DNA from: Chryseobacterium wanjuense
Lineage (GTDB): Bacteria; Bacteroidota; Bacteroidia; Flavobacteriales; Weeksellaceae
Length of the DNA stretch: 64,000 bases
Reading direction: 5' to 3'
NCBI RefSeq assembly: GCF_900111495.1
Contig: NZ_FOIU01000002.1
Span: forward strand, 558,001 to 622,000
Below the pieces are notes generated by a model. It did not search any database. It saw only the letters and a program-made list of their open reading frames with translations, and was not told the origin of the DNA. The position numbers and the translations under genes are program-made. Below are positions 16,442-25,513 of this stretch, piece after piece (position 1 is the stretch's first letter; every line of letters begins with the position of its first letter).

Positions 16442-17644
16442 ATGAAGCAAATTATCATTATCGGAGGCGGAGCGGCAGGATTTTTCTGCGCGGCGAACCT
16501 TGACGAAACCAAATATAAAATTACCATTCTCGAACAAAATTCGGATGTCCTTCAAAAAGTGAAAATTTCGGGAGGAGGGCGATGCAATGTGACGCACGCT
16601 TGTTTTGACCCAAGAGAATTAGTTCAGTTTTATCCCCGTGGAAACAAAGAATTATTAAGTGTTTTCACCAAGTTTCAGCCTGGTGACACGATGGATTGGT
16701 TTGACCAACGAAAAGTTTCGTTGAAGATCGAAAATGATAACAGAATTTTCCCTGAAAGTAACTCGTCGCAGACGATTATCAATACTTTTTTACACGAAAT
16801 TCAGCAAAAAAATGTTGAAGTAAAAACCAAATGTTCTGTAAAGGAAATTGAAAAATTAGACGGAAAATATTCCGTTAAAACAAGTTTGGGAGATTTCGAA
16901 GCTGATTTTGTGATTTATACTACCGGAAGTTCTCCAAAATCGTTGAAAATGATTGAAAACTTAGGTCATAAAATCATTGATCTGGTTCCTTCGCTTTTCA
17001 CATTTAATATTAAAGATGATTTACTGAAAGACCTGGCTGGAACAAGCTTTGAAATGGCAGAAACATCGATTCCAAAGTTAAAAACCGAAGAAAGTGGACC
17101 ATTATTAATTACCCATTGGGGCCTTTCGGGTCCTGCGATTCTGAAAATTTCGGCTTGGGAAGCAATCAATCTGGCGAAAGTGAAATATAATTTTGAAATT
17201 CAGGTTAATTTTATTTCAAAAGACATCGGTGATGCGGAAGAACTGTTCCAAAGCTTTAAACAATCAAACCCTAAAAAGACCATTGGACAATCGAAAATTT
17301 TTGATGTGACCAATCGTTTTTGGCAGAGAATTTTAGAAGTTTCAAAAGTTGATTTGAATAAGCAAGTAGCCAATATCTCAGGAAAAGAAATGCAGACAAT
17401 TCTTGAAAATATATGCAAAAAGAAATTTCAGGTGACGGGAAAATCGACTTTCAAAGATGAGTTTGTAACTGCGGGAGGTGTTGATTTAAAGGAAATTAAT
17501 TTCAAAAATATGTCTTCGAAGATCTTGCCTAACTTTTACGTTGCCGGAGAAGTTTTGAATATTGATGCAGTGACGGGAGGGTTTAATTTTCAGGCGTGTT
17601 GGAGTGAAGCGTGGCTGATTGCTCAGGATTTGAATTCAAAATGA
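16442..17644 (+). CDS. FAD-dependent oxidoreductase, HI0933/BaiN family
   Basis: The 400-residue protein begins with a dinucleotide-binding motif IIIGGGAAGFFCAANL and the family hallmark KISGGGRCNVTHACFDPRELV. It ends with the second FAD contact YVAGEVLNIDAVTGGFNFQACWSEAW in shortened form. The middle domain holds LITHWGLSGPAIL, also typical. Members are flavoproteins of uncertain substrate; the name BaiN (bile-acid reductase) comes from gut clostridia and should not be transferred. It is cytoplasmic and not in an obvious operon. Confidence 0.88.
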   Translation: MKQIIIIGGGAAGFFCAANLDETKYKITILEQNSDVLQKVKISGGGRCNVTHACFDPRELVQFYPRGNKELLSVFTKFQPGDTMDWFDQRKVSLKIENDNRIFPESNSSQTIINTFLHEIQQKNVEVKTKCSVKEIEKLDGKYSVKTSLGDFEADFVIYTTGSSPKSLKMIENLGHKIIDLVPSLFTFNIKDDLLKDLAGTSFEMAETSIPKLKTEESGPLLITHWGLSGPAILKISAWEAINLAKVKYNFEIQVNFISKDIGDAEELFQSFKQSNPKKTIGQSKIFDVTNRFWQRILEVSKVDLNKQVANISGKEMQTILENICKKKFQVTGKSTFKDEFVTAGGVDLKEINFKNMSSKILPNFYVAGEVLNIDAVTGGFNFQACWSEAWLIAQDLNSK

Positions 17645-17659
17645 TTTAAACACAAATCC

Positions 17660-17718
17660 CACTAATATTTTTACCACAATATTTGTGAATATCTGCGGAA
17701 AAATTTGTGATATTAGTG
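17660..17718. repeat. Palindromic intergenic element (CACTAATAT arms)
   Basis: CACTAATAT and ATATTAGTG are perfect arms enclosing ATTTGTGAATATCTGCGG. It resembles in wording the elements at 42106-42161 and 54069-54117. Confidence 0.55.
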
Positions 17719-17744
17719 TTTTAAAAAAGAACACAAATTATAAA

Positions 17745-18383
17745 ATGCTTTTAGCTAAAAAAAATATTCTGAATGCTTTTAAAATCCTTTTAACCATAGG
17801 ATTCGGGTATTTCTTTTGGCTCATGCTGAAAATCACTTTAGAATATATTCCTTTAAAAACAGATGTAAGTTTTTTAATGATCAAACAAACCGAAGTCGGC
17901 GAAAGACCGGAATATCTCTACTTTTTCTACACTCACGTTTATACAAGTATTTTTGTTTTATTGAGCGGATTTTTAGCCTTAATCAGAAAAGATTTTGGAG
18001 TAAAAAATTTTCATAAAAACGCAGGAAACATTTATATTTTTCTGATTTTAATTTTTGCTGCCCCATCAGGAATTTACATGGGAATTTTTGCCAACGGTGG
18101 AATTTTATCTAAAACTTCGTTTGTTATTCTGGGCTGTTTGTGGTGGTTTTCGACCTTTAAAGCGTATCAACTTGCGCGACAGAAAAAATTTAAAGAACAC
18201 AAGCAATGGATGTGGCGCAGTTTTGCACTCACCATTTCTGCGATCAGCCTGAGAATGTGGAAGGTCATTATTGTCTATTTATTTCACCCCAATCCGATGG
18301 ATGTTTACCAGATCATCGCATGGATGGGCTGGATTCCCAATATTATTTTAATTGAATATTTAATCACAAAAAAATACATATGA
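17745..18383 (+). CDS. DUF2306 integral membrane protein
   Basis: From the ATG at 17745 the protein has 212 residues; a longer frame from a GTG at 17685 runs through a dispersed repeat and is rejected. It has about six membrane segments, with YFFYTHVYTSIFVLLSGF, HKNAGNIYIFLILIFAAP and KEHKQWMWRSFALTISAISL. These His residues inside helices are characteristic of DUF2306 and suggest haem or metal binding. The function is unknown. It lies in the inner membrane. Confidence 0.8.
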   Translation: MLLAKKNILNAFKILLTIGFGYFFWLMLKITLEYIPLKTDVSFLMIKQTEVGERPEYLYFFYTHVYTSIFVLLSGFLALIRKDFGVKNFHKNAGNIYIFLILIFAAPSGIYMGIFANGGILSKTSFVILGCLWWFSTFKAYQLARQKKFKEHKQWMWRSFALTISAISLRMWKVIIVYLFHPNPMDVYQIIAWMGWIPNIILIEYLITKKYI

Positions 18384-18463
18384 AATCGCTCTCTCATTTT
18401 TTGTAAAACAACACTCCTTTCTGCGATTACATATGACCAATAAAAATCAATAACAAATTACAT

Positions 18464-19381
18464 ATGAAAATTTTAAAATTAACATTAATCTCCTTATTTG
18501 CAATTAGTTTCATTGCCTGTAAAAAGGATGCAAAAACTACAAGCTCTTCGAAAGACAGCCTTACAGCGAAGAAAGATTCGGTGGTCGTCCCTGAAATTTA
18601 TAAGGAATATTACGGAATTTACATGGGCGATTTTGCAGGAAAAGAAATGATTACTCCTGAGATTGGCGAGGAATACGAAGGCGAGGTTTACAAGAAAATT
18701 TCTTTAAAAATCAACAGAATCACTAAAGACAGCGTGTACGGACAAAGCATTGTCAATGGAAACCAGCGCCCTTTCCGAGGGGTTTTTAACGAAAGCACAA
18801 AATCCTTTATTCTGGATGAACCGGGCAATGATAAAACCGACGGGAGATTTGAAGTAAAATTAAACAATGACAGCCTCACCGGAAACTGGAATGCTTTCAA
18901 TAAATCTGCTGTAAAAGCTCCGGTTAAAACGTTAAAGCTTATAAAAAAAGAGTTCGTCTACAATCCAAATTTCATGTTGAGTGAAGACAATGACCTTATC
19001 GACTGGGAAAATCCGAAAAATTTTGTTGAAAAATACACCGACGAAGAAACCGGAAAAACAGAAAGCTACACTGCCTCAAAAAACAGAATTGCTTCTGATG
19101 CTGTTTTTAAACTGAATGCTTCCAAACAAAAACTTACTGAAAAAGACCTTAAAAACCTCAGAAAACTGGATCTGGAAATCATTAAAAATTCGGTTTTTGC
19201 AAGACACGGATATTCTTTCAAAAAAGCGACCTACAGAAATTTCTTTGAACAGACAGACTGGTACATTCCCGTTTCCAATAATGTAGACAATGATCTTTCG
19301 CCGATGGAGAAGGAAAATGTGGCTTTATTGAACCGTTTTATTAAATATGCGGAGGATAAATATGATAGTTTTGGAAGGTAG
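18464..19381 (+). CDS. Lipoprotein with YARHG domain
   Basis: The 305-residue protein starts with a lipoprotein signal peptide ending SFIACKK (Cys19). A beta-rich middle (about 45-165) resembles a lipocalin-like stretch with repeated strands. The C-terminal 80 residues carry FARHGYSFKKATYRNFFEQ followed by LSPMEKENVALLNRFIKYAE, the YARHG domain of unknown role found in extracytoplasmic proteins of many bacteria. It is a single gene; a dispersed repeat follows at 19412. Confidence 0.83.
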   Translation: MKILKLTLISLFAISFIACKKDAKTTSSSKDSLTAKKDSVVVPEIYKEYYGIYMGDFAGKEMITPEIGEEYEGEVYKKISLKINRITKDSVYGQSIVNGNQRPFRGVFNESTKSFILDEPGNDKTDGRFEVKLNNDSLTGNWNAFNKSAVKAPVKTLKLIKKEFVYNPNFMLSEDNDLIDWENPKNFVEKYTDEETGKTESYTASKNRIASDAVFKLNASKQKLTEKDLKNLRKLDLEIIKNSVFARHGYSFKKATYRNFFEQTDWYIPVSNNVDNDLSPMEKENVALLNRFIKYAEDKYDSFGR

Positions 19382-19411
19382 TTTTTGAAACTTTATTAAG
19401 ATTGATTATTA

Positions 19412-19515
19412 GATCCTTCGACTTCGCTCAGGATGATACTGGCAAATTATTCCGCTTAAACAGGAACACTTAGTATTAGAGATGTCATCCTGAGTGCGAA
19501 GCAGTCGAAGGATTT
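19412..19515. repeat. Dispersed palindromic element, GATCCTTCGAC type, copy 1
   Basis: Left arm GATCCTTCGACTTCGCTCAG and right arm ending AGTCGAAGGATTT are complementary apart from a short deletion in the left arm. A second copy is at 40307-40417; both share the interior TTAGTATTAG. The right arm runs into the 3' end of the gene at 19485. Confidence 0.8.
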
Positions 19516-19892
19516 ATTTTTTTAAGTTGTAATCGCACGAATACGTAAAGCAGCAAACATCCAACCGCATAACACAAAATATCAATCCACGAAAAAGAAT
19601 TTCCGACAACGATATACATCACGCTTCCAGGCTCTAAACCTAATCTATCAGCAATTTTAAAATACTGTGCCAACTCAACCATACAGGAAAAAATGAGAAT
19701 TCCGACAATCAGTTTTTGATCATTAATTTCTATAAAACTCTTAATAAAGGTGTACAAAAGCATCACCACAATAACGTCTCCAAGATAGGCTCTGATAAAG
19801 AAAATGTCTTTTAAAGCAGTGGCGATGAGAACCTCAACCAAGAAAATGAGTAGTGTTGCAACGAAATATTTTAAACTGAATCTGAATTTCAT
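19485..19892 (-). CDS. DUF2809 membrane protein
   Basis: The 135-residue protein has four membrane segments with the pattern AYLGDVIVVMLLY...VELAQYF...GNSFSWIDILCYAVGC, typical of DUF2809, a VanZ-like small family of unknown function. The last nine codons (NPSTASHSG) and the stop are encoded by the right arm of the dispersed repeat at 19412-19515, so the repeat has supplied a new C-terminus. Another dispersed repeat sits right upstream of the start. Confidence 0.82.
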   Translation of the reverse strand: MKFRFSLKYFVATLLIFLVEVLIATALKDIFFIRAYLGDVIVVMLLYTFIKSFIEINDQKLIVGILIFSCMVELAQYFKIADRLGLEPGSVMYIVVGNSFSWIDILCYAVGCLLLYVFVRLQLKKINPSTASHSG

Positions 19893-19898
19893 AGGTGT

Positions 19899-19961
19899 GT
19901 TTTGGCTAAAGCCGAACTGTTTTGTTATTAAAAAAACGGGCTAAAGCCCGTTCTTATTGAT
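19899..19961. repeat. 63-bp dispersed element, copy 2 (GGCTAAAGCC type)
   Basis: Same order and length as 11463-11525: GTTTTGGCTAAAGCC, an AT-rich middle, CGGGCTAAAGCCCG, then TTCTTATTGAT. The AT-rich middle has diverged, whereas the palindromes are kept. Confidence 0.75.
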
Positions 19962-19977
19962 CTATTTGACAAAGATA

Positions 19978-20634
19978 TTATTTCTTCACCTTCACTGTAC
20001 ATCCGATGGCCACAGTTTTTGTCATTTTTATCGGTTCGTTTTTAATTAGCGCATTTACCGCATCCTGAACATAATATTCTGAAACATCATTTGGATTTTC
20101 GTAATTGTTATCGATCGCTCCGATGTATTTTACGATATTTTTACCGTCTTCTTTTTGCAAAAGGAACACATGAGGCGTTTTTGTTGCCCCGTATTGAGGG
20201 AAAATTTTCTGACCTTCATCTACCAGATACGGAAATGTGAATCCCTTTTGTTTTGCCCTTTCGATCATTTTCTGATAGTCGTCTTCAGGCTGTACGGAAG
20301 GATCATTGGGGTTGATTGCGATCACAGGATACCCTTGAGATTTGTATTTTTTGTCTAATTCGATGATTCTGTCTTCATACTTTTTCGCGTACGGACAATG
20401 ATTGCACGTGAACACAACAATGAAACCTTTTGCCGTTTTGAAATCGCTCAGAGAAACCATTTTCCCGTCGACATTTTTAAGTTTAAAATCTGTTGCTTCA
20501 TCGCCTATTTCGTAGCCTTTTGCAGAAGAAATATTTTCTTTTTGAGGCTTGTTTTTATCCTGATTTATCGTTGTGAAGCTCAATAATCCGAGTCCAACCA
20601 TGAAAATCATTACTAAAATTTTAAAATTTTTCAT
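19978..20634 (-). CDS. Secreted thioredoxin-fold protein (redoxin/AhpC-TSA type)
   Basis: The 218-residue protein has a signal peptide or N-terminal anchor (residues 5-22) and a redoxin domain with DFKLKNVDGKMVSLSDF. FTCNHCPYAKKYEDRI is the active site (Cys77, Cys80) and KTPHVFLL carries the cis-proline. This CxxCPY variety is common in Bacteroidota envelope proteins and probably acts as a periplasmic thiol-disulfide oxidoreductase. It is the second gene of an operon, 12 bp after the TlpA-like gene. Confidence 0.87.
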   Translation of the reverse strand: MKNFKILVMIFMVGLGLLSFTTINQDKNKPQKENISSAKGYEIGDEATDFKLKNVDGKMVSLSDFKTAKGFIVVFTCNHCPYAKKYEDRIIELDKKYKSQGYPVIAINPNDPSVQPEDDYQKMIERAKQKGFTFPYLVDEGQKIFPQYGATKTPHVFLLQKEDGKNIVKYIGAIDNNYENPNDVSEYYVQDAVNALIKNEPIKMTKTVAIGCTVKVKK

Positions 20635-20646
20635 AGCATATTTGTT

Positions 20647-21141
20647 TTAAGGTAAATTTTTTACAATTGTCTTTTCAAGGTCTTCCTTGCTCATTTCTCC
20701 GTCATTGAAATGTACTTTTTCACTGTTTTTATAGAAGATCGTCACCGGAATATTTCCGTCCCAGTTTTTTTCAAAACGCGGAATCCAGGTGTTCATTCTT
20801 TTGATATCATCTAGAAGAATGACCTCGGCGGTAAGATTTTTATTTTTAATGAATTTTATCACTCTTTCTTTGTCAACCAATCTATCCAGCGAAACCAAAA
20901 TCATTTTAAAATTTGGGTTTTCAGAATACTTTTTATTGATTTCCATAAAATGCGGAAGTTCTTTCACACACGGCGCACAGGTTGTTGCCCAGAAATTCAC
21001 AACCAGAAGTTTATTTTTTTCTTCCTGAATCCGTTTTTCAAGTTCTTCATATTTCACGGCCGAAACCGTTGTCTGCTGCGCCTTTGAAATGGTAAAGCAC
21101 AACATCAGAAATAGTATTTTGATTACATTCTTCATATTCAA
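20647..21141 (-). CDS. TlpA-like periplasmic thiol-disulfide reductase
   Basis: The 164-residue protein has a signal peptide (cut after SKAQ, about residue 22) and a thioredoxin fold with VNFWATTCAPCVKELPHF (Cys55, Cys58) and the cis-proline segment GNIPVTIFY. TlpA/ResA proteins reduce disulfides of exported proteins such as apocytochromes. It pairs with the second thioredoxin-fold gene downstream. Either Met1 or Met3 may be the start. Confidence 0.9.
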   Translation of the reverse strand: MNMKNVIKILFLMLCFTISKAQQTTVSAVKYEELEKRIQEEKNKLLVVNFWATTCAPCVKELPHFMEINKKYSENPNFKMILVSLDRLVDKERVIKFIKNKNLTAEVILLDDIKRMNTWIPRFEKNWDGNIPVTIFYKNSEKVHFNDGEMSKEDLEKTIVKNLP

Positions 21142-21280
21142 AATTAATCAATTATTGTAAATCATAGTATCATTAAGAACATTCTACCTGATTTTTAACA
21201 TTTTATTCATTATTCTAATTGATTATTAATCTTATTCGGCTCTTTTTTTGCTGTGCTAAAAAACAAGCATTTTATAAATT

Positions 21281-21712
21281 ATGAAGAAAATAATTCTTTT
21301 TTTAGGTCTTTTTTTTAGTGCTGCAGTTTTTGCTCAGGAATATAGTAATGTTACTCAGCTTCCGGATTATGCCATTTTAAGAACAAAAATGAAGCTGGAT
21401 GATGCCGTTTACACCAAAGCAGACGTTCCCGCAGAATTTCCCGGCGGAATGGCCACTTTTAAAAGAAAATTTGCCGAAAGCATGGACGTAATTGATGTAA
21501 AATCAAATAAAATCGATACCCGCGTCTATTTTATCGTTGAAAAAACCGGCTATGTACGATATGTCGTTGCAACCGGGAGCGATGAGAAACATTCACATGC
21601 CGCAGAAATTGCCGTCAGAAGATTATTTGTAAAGTGGAAACCCGCAACCATCAATGGGGAACCGGTTCGTTATCTTTATACTTTTCCTTTGTCTTTGAAG
21701 AAATATGATTAA
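21281..21712 (+). CDS. Small periplasmic protein with TonB C-terminal-like domain
   Basis: The 143-residue protein has a signal peptide (cut after VFAQ) and a single domain with PAEFPGGMATFKRKF followed by TRVYFIVEKTGYVRYV and AVRRLFVKWKPATINGEPVRY. That order of motifs is the one seen in TonB C-terminal domains of Bacteroidota. It lacks the membrane anchor and Pro-rich linker, so it cannot be a full energy transducer. A receptor-binding or scaffold role is a guess. Confidence 0.8.
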   Translation: MKKIILFLGLFFSAAVFAQEYSNVTQLPDYAILRTKMKLDDAVYTKADVPAEFPGGMATFKRKFAESMDVIDVKSNKIDTRVYFIVEKTGYVRYVVATGSDEKHSHAAEIAVRRLFVKWKPATINGEPVRYLYTFPLSLKKYD

Positions 21713-21715
21713 AAT

Positions 21716-21753
21716 AAAAAATGATTGGAAACTACCCTCCAATCATTTTTTTT
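21716..21753 (+). terminator. Rho-independent terminator, bidirectional
   Basis: ATGATTGGA and TCCAATCAT form a 9-bp stem with A-run before and eight T after. It overlaps the last codons of mutS, which runs from the other side. Confidence 0.88.
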
Positions 21754-24320
21754 ATCGAATTAAGCTTCATTAAAGCTTCAATAGGTGTCAATGTATTAAT
21801 ATCAATTTTCGTTAATTCCTCACGGATATTTTCGAGAACCGGATCGTCCAACTGAAAGAAAGACAATTGCATATTTTCTTCCGTTACCCTTTTAATTTTC
21901 TCGGAAGAACCGCTTTGAGACCGGCTTGCTTCCAGCGTTTTCAGGATTTCATTGGCACGATTCACGACTTTTGCAGGCATTCCCGCTAGTTTTGCCACAT
22001 GAATACCGAAACTGTGCTCGCTTCCGCCCGAAATTAATTTTCTTAAGAAAATAATATTTCCTTTGTTTTCCTGAATAGACACGTGGAAATTTTTCACTCT
22101 TTCAAAATTCACGGTCATTTCGTTCAGCTCGTGGTAGTGTGTTGCAAATAATGTCTTGGCCTGCGTCGGATGCTGGTGAAGATATTCCGCAATCGCCCAT
22201 GCAATCGAAACCCCGTCGTAAGTGGAAGTTCCACGACCGATTTCATCTAATAAAATTAAACTTCTTTCGGAAATATTATTTAAAATATTCGCCGCTTCGT
22301 TCATTTCTACCATAAAAGTGGATTCACCTGCAGAAATATTATCCGTCGCTCCTACCCTTGTAAAAATTTTATCTAAAATTCCGATTTCCGCATGTTTTGC
22401 AGGGACAAAACTCCCGATCTGCGCCAACAGACAAACAATCGCTGTCTGACGAAGAATCGCCGATTTACCCGCCATGTTGGGTCCCGTCACCATGATAATC
22501 TGCTGAGAATCTTTGTCTAAGAAAATATCATTCGGAATATATTTTTCGCCCAGAGGAAGTGCATTTTCAATGATCGGATGCCTTGCCTCTTTTAAATCGA
22601 TGGAAAAACTTTCGTTCAAAACAGGCTTTGTATAACTCTCAGAAACAGCAAGTTCCGACAGCCCAACCGCAACATCCAATTGTGCAATAATATTCGAATT
22701 TTCCTGAATCTGATCGATATAAATCATTGTTTCAGAGCAGACATTTCTGTACAGCTCATTTTCTAAAACCCCTATTTTTTCCTCAGCTCCGAGAATCTGA
22801 TTTTCGTATTCTTTTAATTCTTCCGTAATGTAACGTTCCGCATTTACCAGCGTCTGCTTTCTTAGCCAATCGCTTGGAACCTTATCTTTATGGGTATTTC
22901 GGACTTCAATATAATATCCGAAAACATTATTAAAATCAATTTTAAGGCTTGAAATTCCTGTTCTTTCAATTTCTCTCTGGCACATTTCGTCCAGGAAACC
23001 GCGACCTTTGGACTGAAGCCCTCTTAATCGGTCAAGTTCTTCGGAAATCCCTTCTTTAATCACATTTCCTTTCGCCAGGTTTACGGGAAGCTCGTCATTC
23101 AGATGATTTTGAAGACATTTTATCAGTTCATCCTGGTCATACAAAGGATCCAACCAGGCCAAAACATCGGCATGAGGATGAAGTAACGCCTTAATTTTAT
23201 GAATATTAATCAAGCTCTGACGAAGATAGCCTAGTTCTTTCGGTGAAATTTTTTCTGCCGCCAGTTTTCCCATCAATCGATCCAAATCGGAGATGGATTT
23301 TAATAACTGGGAAATTTCATATTTAAGATGATCGTTTTCGTTTAAAAAATCAATTAAAGAAAGCCTTCTGTTGATTTCGTCAACTGATTTTAACGGTAAA
23401 ATAATTCTTCTTCTGAGCAATCTACCGCCCATCGGCGTTGATGTTTTGTCGATAATATCCAAGAGAGATTTCCCCTGTGGGTTGCTTGGATACACAATTT
23501 CAAGGTTTCTCAACGTAAAATTATCCATCATCAGATAATCCTCCTGTGGAATTACTTGAATTTTTGTGATGTGAGCTAATAAATTGTGGTGGGTATCTTC
23601 CACAAGATAAGCGAAAATAGCTCCCGCTGCCGTAATTGCTAACGGTTGATTTTCAACACCAAAACCTTTTAATGAATTGGTTTTAAATTGATTCGTCAGT
23701 TTTTCGTAAGCAAAATTATATTGATATGCCCAGTCTTCAAGTTTAAACGCATTTTTATTTTTAATCTGCTCCGGAATCTGAACGCTCCGCTGATAGATAA
23801 TCTCACTCGGATCAAAAGTATTGACAATATGAAGCAGTTTTTCTAAATTTCCTTCACTCACCAGAAATTCTCCCGTCGAAATATCCACCAAAGCAATCCC
23901 GAACTTCTCTTTTTCTTTATGAAGAGACAACAGGAAATTATTCTTTTTTGAATTTAAAACCTGATCGTTGAATGTAACACCGGGAGTCACCAGTTCGGTA
24001 ACGCCTCTCTTTACAATTCCTTTCACCGTTTTCGGATCTTCCAGCTGGTCGCAGATCGCAACCCTCATCCCAGCGCGCACCAATTTTGGCAAGTAAGAAT
24101 CTACCGAATGATGCGGAAATCCGGCCAATTCGATATGTCCTTCCCCATTCGCTCTTTTCGTAAGAACAATGCCTAAAATCTGAGAAGTTCTAACAGCATC
24201 CTGCCCGAAAGTTTCATAAAAATCGCCCACCCTGAAAAGTAAAAGCGCATCAGGATATTTCGCCTTGATGGTATTGTACTGTGTCATTAACGGGGTTTCT
24301 TTCTTCGTCGCTTTTGCCAT
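21732..24320 (-). CDS. mutS: DNA mismatch repair protein MutS
   Basis: The 862-residue protein has all MutS1 domains. The mismatch-binding N-terminus carries the Phe-x-Glu motif in FRVGDFYETFG; connector, lever and clamp follow. The ATPase has Walker A GPNMAGKS at 613-620, Walker B LILLDEIGRGTSTYDG and the ATPase His in FATHYHEL. The C-terminal helix-turn-helix dimerisation region is present to IEALMKLNSIKKM. Length fits bacterial MutS (about 855). It recognises mispaired bases and recruits MutL. The 3' end overlaps the terminator of the convergent gene. Confidence 0.98.
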   Translation of the reverse strand: MAKATKKETPLMTQYNTIKAKYPDALLLFRVGDFYETFGQDAVRTSQILGIVLTKRANGEGHIELAGFPHHSVDSYLPKLVRAGMRVAICDQLEDPKTVKGIVKRGVTELVTPGVTFNDQVLNSKKNNFLLSLHKEKEKFGIALVDISTGEFLVSEGNLEKLLHIVNTFDPSEIIYQRSVQIPEQIKNKNAFKLEDWAYQYNFAYEKLTNQFKTNSLKGFGVENQPLAITAAGAIFAYLVEDTHHNLLAHITKIQVIPQEDYLMMDNFTLRNLEIVYPSNPQGKSLLDIIDKTSTPMGGRLLRRRIILPLKSVDEINRRLSLIDFLNENDHLKYEISQLLKSISDLDRLMGKLAAEKISPKELGYLRQSLINIHKIKALLHPHADVLAWLDPLYDQDELIKCLQNHLNDELPVNLAKGNVIKEGISEELDRLRGLQSKGRGFLDEMCQREIERTGISSLKIDFNNVFGYYIEVRNTHKDKVPSDWLRKQTLVNAERYITEELKEYENQILGAEEKIGVLENELYRNVCSETMIYIDQIQENSNIIAQLDVAVGLSELAVSESYTKPVLNESFSIDLKEARHPIIENALPLGEKYIPNDIFLDKDSQQIIMVTGPNMAGKSAILRQTAIVCLLAQIGSFVPAKHAEIGILDKIFTRVGATDNISAGESTFMVEMNEAANILNNISERSLILLDEIGRGTSTYDGVSIAWAIAEYLHQHPTQAKTLFATHYHELNEMTVNFERVKNFHVSIQENKGNIIFLRKLISGGSEHSFGIHVAKLAGMPAKVVNRANEILKTLEASRSQSGSSEKIKRVTEENMQLSFFQLDDPVLENIREELTKIDINTLTPIEALMKLNSIKKMIGG

Positions 24321-24430
24321 TAAAATCGTTCTTAAGAATTAGGTCGGTAAAAGTATGAAATAAAATAGTAGAAGTAAAGTTTTTGAAAACTTACAGCTCA
24401 AAAAAGAATTTTTTTAATATTGAATACGTA

Positions 24431-24463
24431 ATCCTTGTCAAGGTTTAAAACCTTGACAAGGAT
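24431..24463. repeat. 33-bp perfect palindrome, copy 1 (CCTTGTCAAGG type)
   Basis: Arms ATCCTTGTCAAGGTTT and AAACCTTGACAAGGAT are exact complements around a single A. An almost identical 33-bp copy lies at 54007-54039. Confidence 0.85.
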
Positions 24464-24480
24464 CATTGAACTCAAAAATA

Positions 24481-25350
24481 TTATTCAGAATATTTATCCA
24501 TGGCCTTCGAACTCTTCTTATATGCCCATTTCTGTTTGTAATTCACCCACTTAGCTTTGAAAACTTTTCGCATTAATTTATCCGTATATCGCATCACAAA
24601 AACATGATACAGCATACTTGCAAAAACATTCGGTTTATTGGGAAGCGCACGAAGCGACATTGAAAATCCAGGCTCCAAATATCTGTTGAAATGCCAGAAA
24701 GCCCCGGGAATAAAGAGCGCATCACCGTGTTCCATGAAAATTTCAAAACCTTTGGCATGCTTCAGGGCGGGAAATTTTTCATAATCCGGATTTTCATAAT
24801 CCAATTCATAGATGGTATGTACAGACAACGGAACTTTATATAAAAATGCAGACTGTTTTTGATCAAATAATAAAATCCTTTTTTTTCCCTCAAAATGAAT
24901 GTGAAGAAAATCTCCCAGATCCACATCATAGTGCATTAAAACATGAGCTTCGCTACCCCCGAAAAACAAGGTTGGAAGGCGCTTAAAAAATTTCATTCCC
25001 AAATCAGGATAGGTGAAATTTTTTAACAATTCAGGTAAACGGTCGGTGATGATGTAAAAGAAAATACGCAAGTCTGAAGGTTTACTTTTAATCGTATCGA
25101 TATAATCCCGCATTTTCATATGCGTTACCGGAGCATCAGAGCTTTTGGAGGCATCTGCTGGTTTGTTATCATATAACGGAACTTCCTGATCTCCTGCTTT
25201 TTCCCTAATAAAATCAAAATTCCATTTGTCGAAAGCATCCCATCGGCTCGCAAAATTCTTGATCAAAAGAGGTCTGTGCTTTTTGAAATAATTTTTCTGA
25301 AAATCTTCTTTACTAATATCTGTTACAACATCTACGTTTTCGAGAATCAT
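24481..25350 (-). CDS. Cupin-like (JmjC-related) protein, possible Fe(II)/2-oxoglutarate hydroxylase
   Basis: The 289-residue protein fits the cupin_8 family. RPLLIKNFASRWDAFDKW is at the N-terminus, the first metal-ligand pair is in LMHYDVDLGDFLHIHFEG (His-x-Asp), and a later histidine occurs in GDALFIPGAFWHFNRYL. KKRILLFDQ supplies the Lys for a 2-oxoglutarate carboxylate. Such enzymes hydroxylate proteins or small molecules in the cytoplasm; the target is unknown. The gene is single, with a palindrome at its end. Confidence 0.85.
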   Translation of the reverse strand: MILENVDVVTDISKEDFQKNYFKKHRPLLIKNFASRWDAFDKWNFDFIREKAGDQEVPLYDNKPADASKSSDAPVTHMKMRDYIDTIKSKPSDLRIFFYIITDRLPELLKNFTYPDLGMKFFKRLPTLFFGGSEAHVLMHYDVDLGDFLHIHFEGKKRILLFDQKQSAFLYKVPLSVHTIYELDYENPDYEKFPALKHAKGFEIFMEHGDALFIPGAFWHFNRYLEPGFSMSLRALPNKPNVFASMLYHVFVMRYTDKLMRKVFKAKWVNYKQKWAYKKSSKAMDKYSE

Positions 25351-25469
25351 TTTGTGTGGTATTTTAAATGCGAAATAAAAGTAGTGTTTTTTTGAATTTT
25401 GGGGAAATTTTGAGGTTAAATTTATCTCCCGCTGATTTCACAGGTCTATACAAGCTTTTTTCTATATAA

Positions 25470-25506
25470 TGTCATTCTGAATGAAGTGAAAGCGTAGTGA
25501 AGAATA
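25470..25506. repeat. Remnant of a dispersed GTCATTCTGAATGAAGTGA-type repeat
   Basis: The segment reads TGTCATTCTGAATGAAG followed by TGAAAGCGTAGTGAAGAAT. It is a one-armed relative of the GTCAT-ended elements at 33440-33567 and 49813-49894 and abuts the tandem array. Confidence 0.45.
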
Positions 25507-25513
25507 TAATTTT

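Noticed and set aside
17685..17744. GTG start for the DUF2306 protein
   Set aside because: The added 20 codons lie inside a palindromic repeat; the ATG at 17745 is normal for the family.
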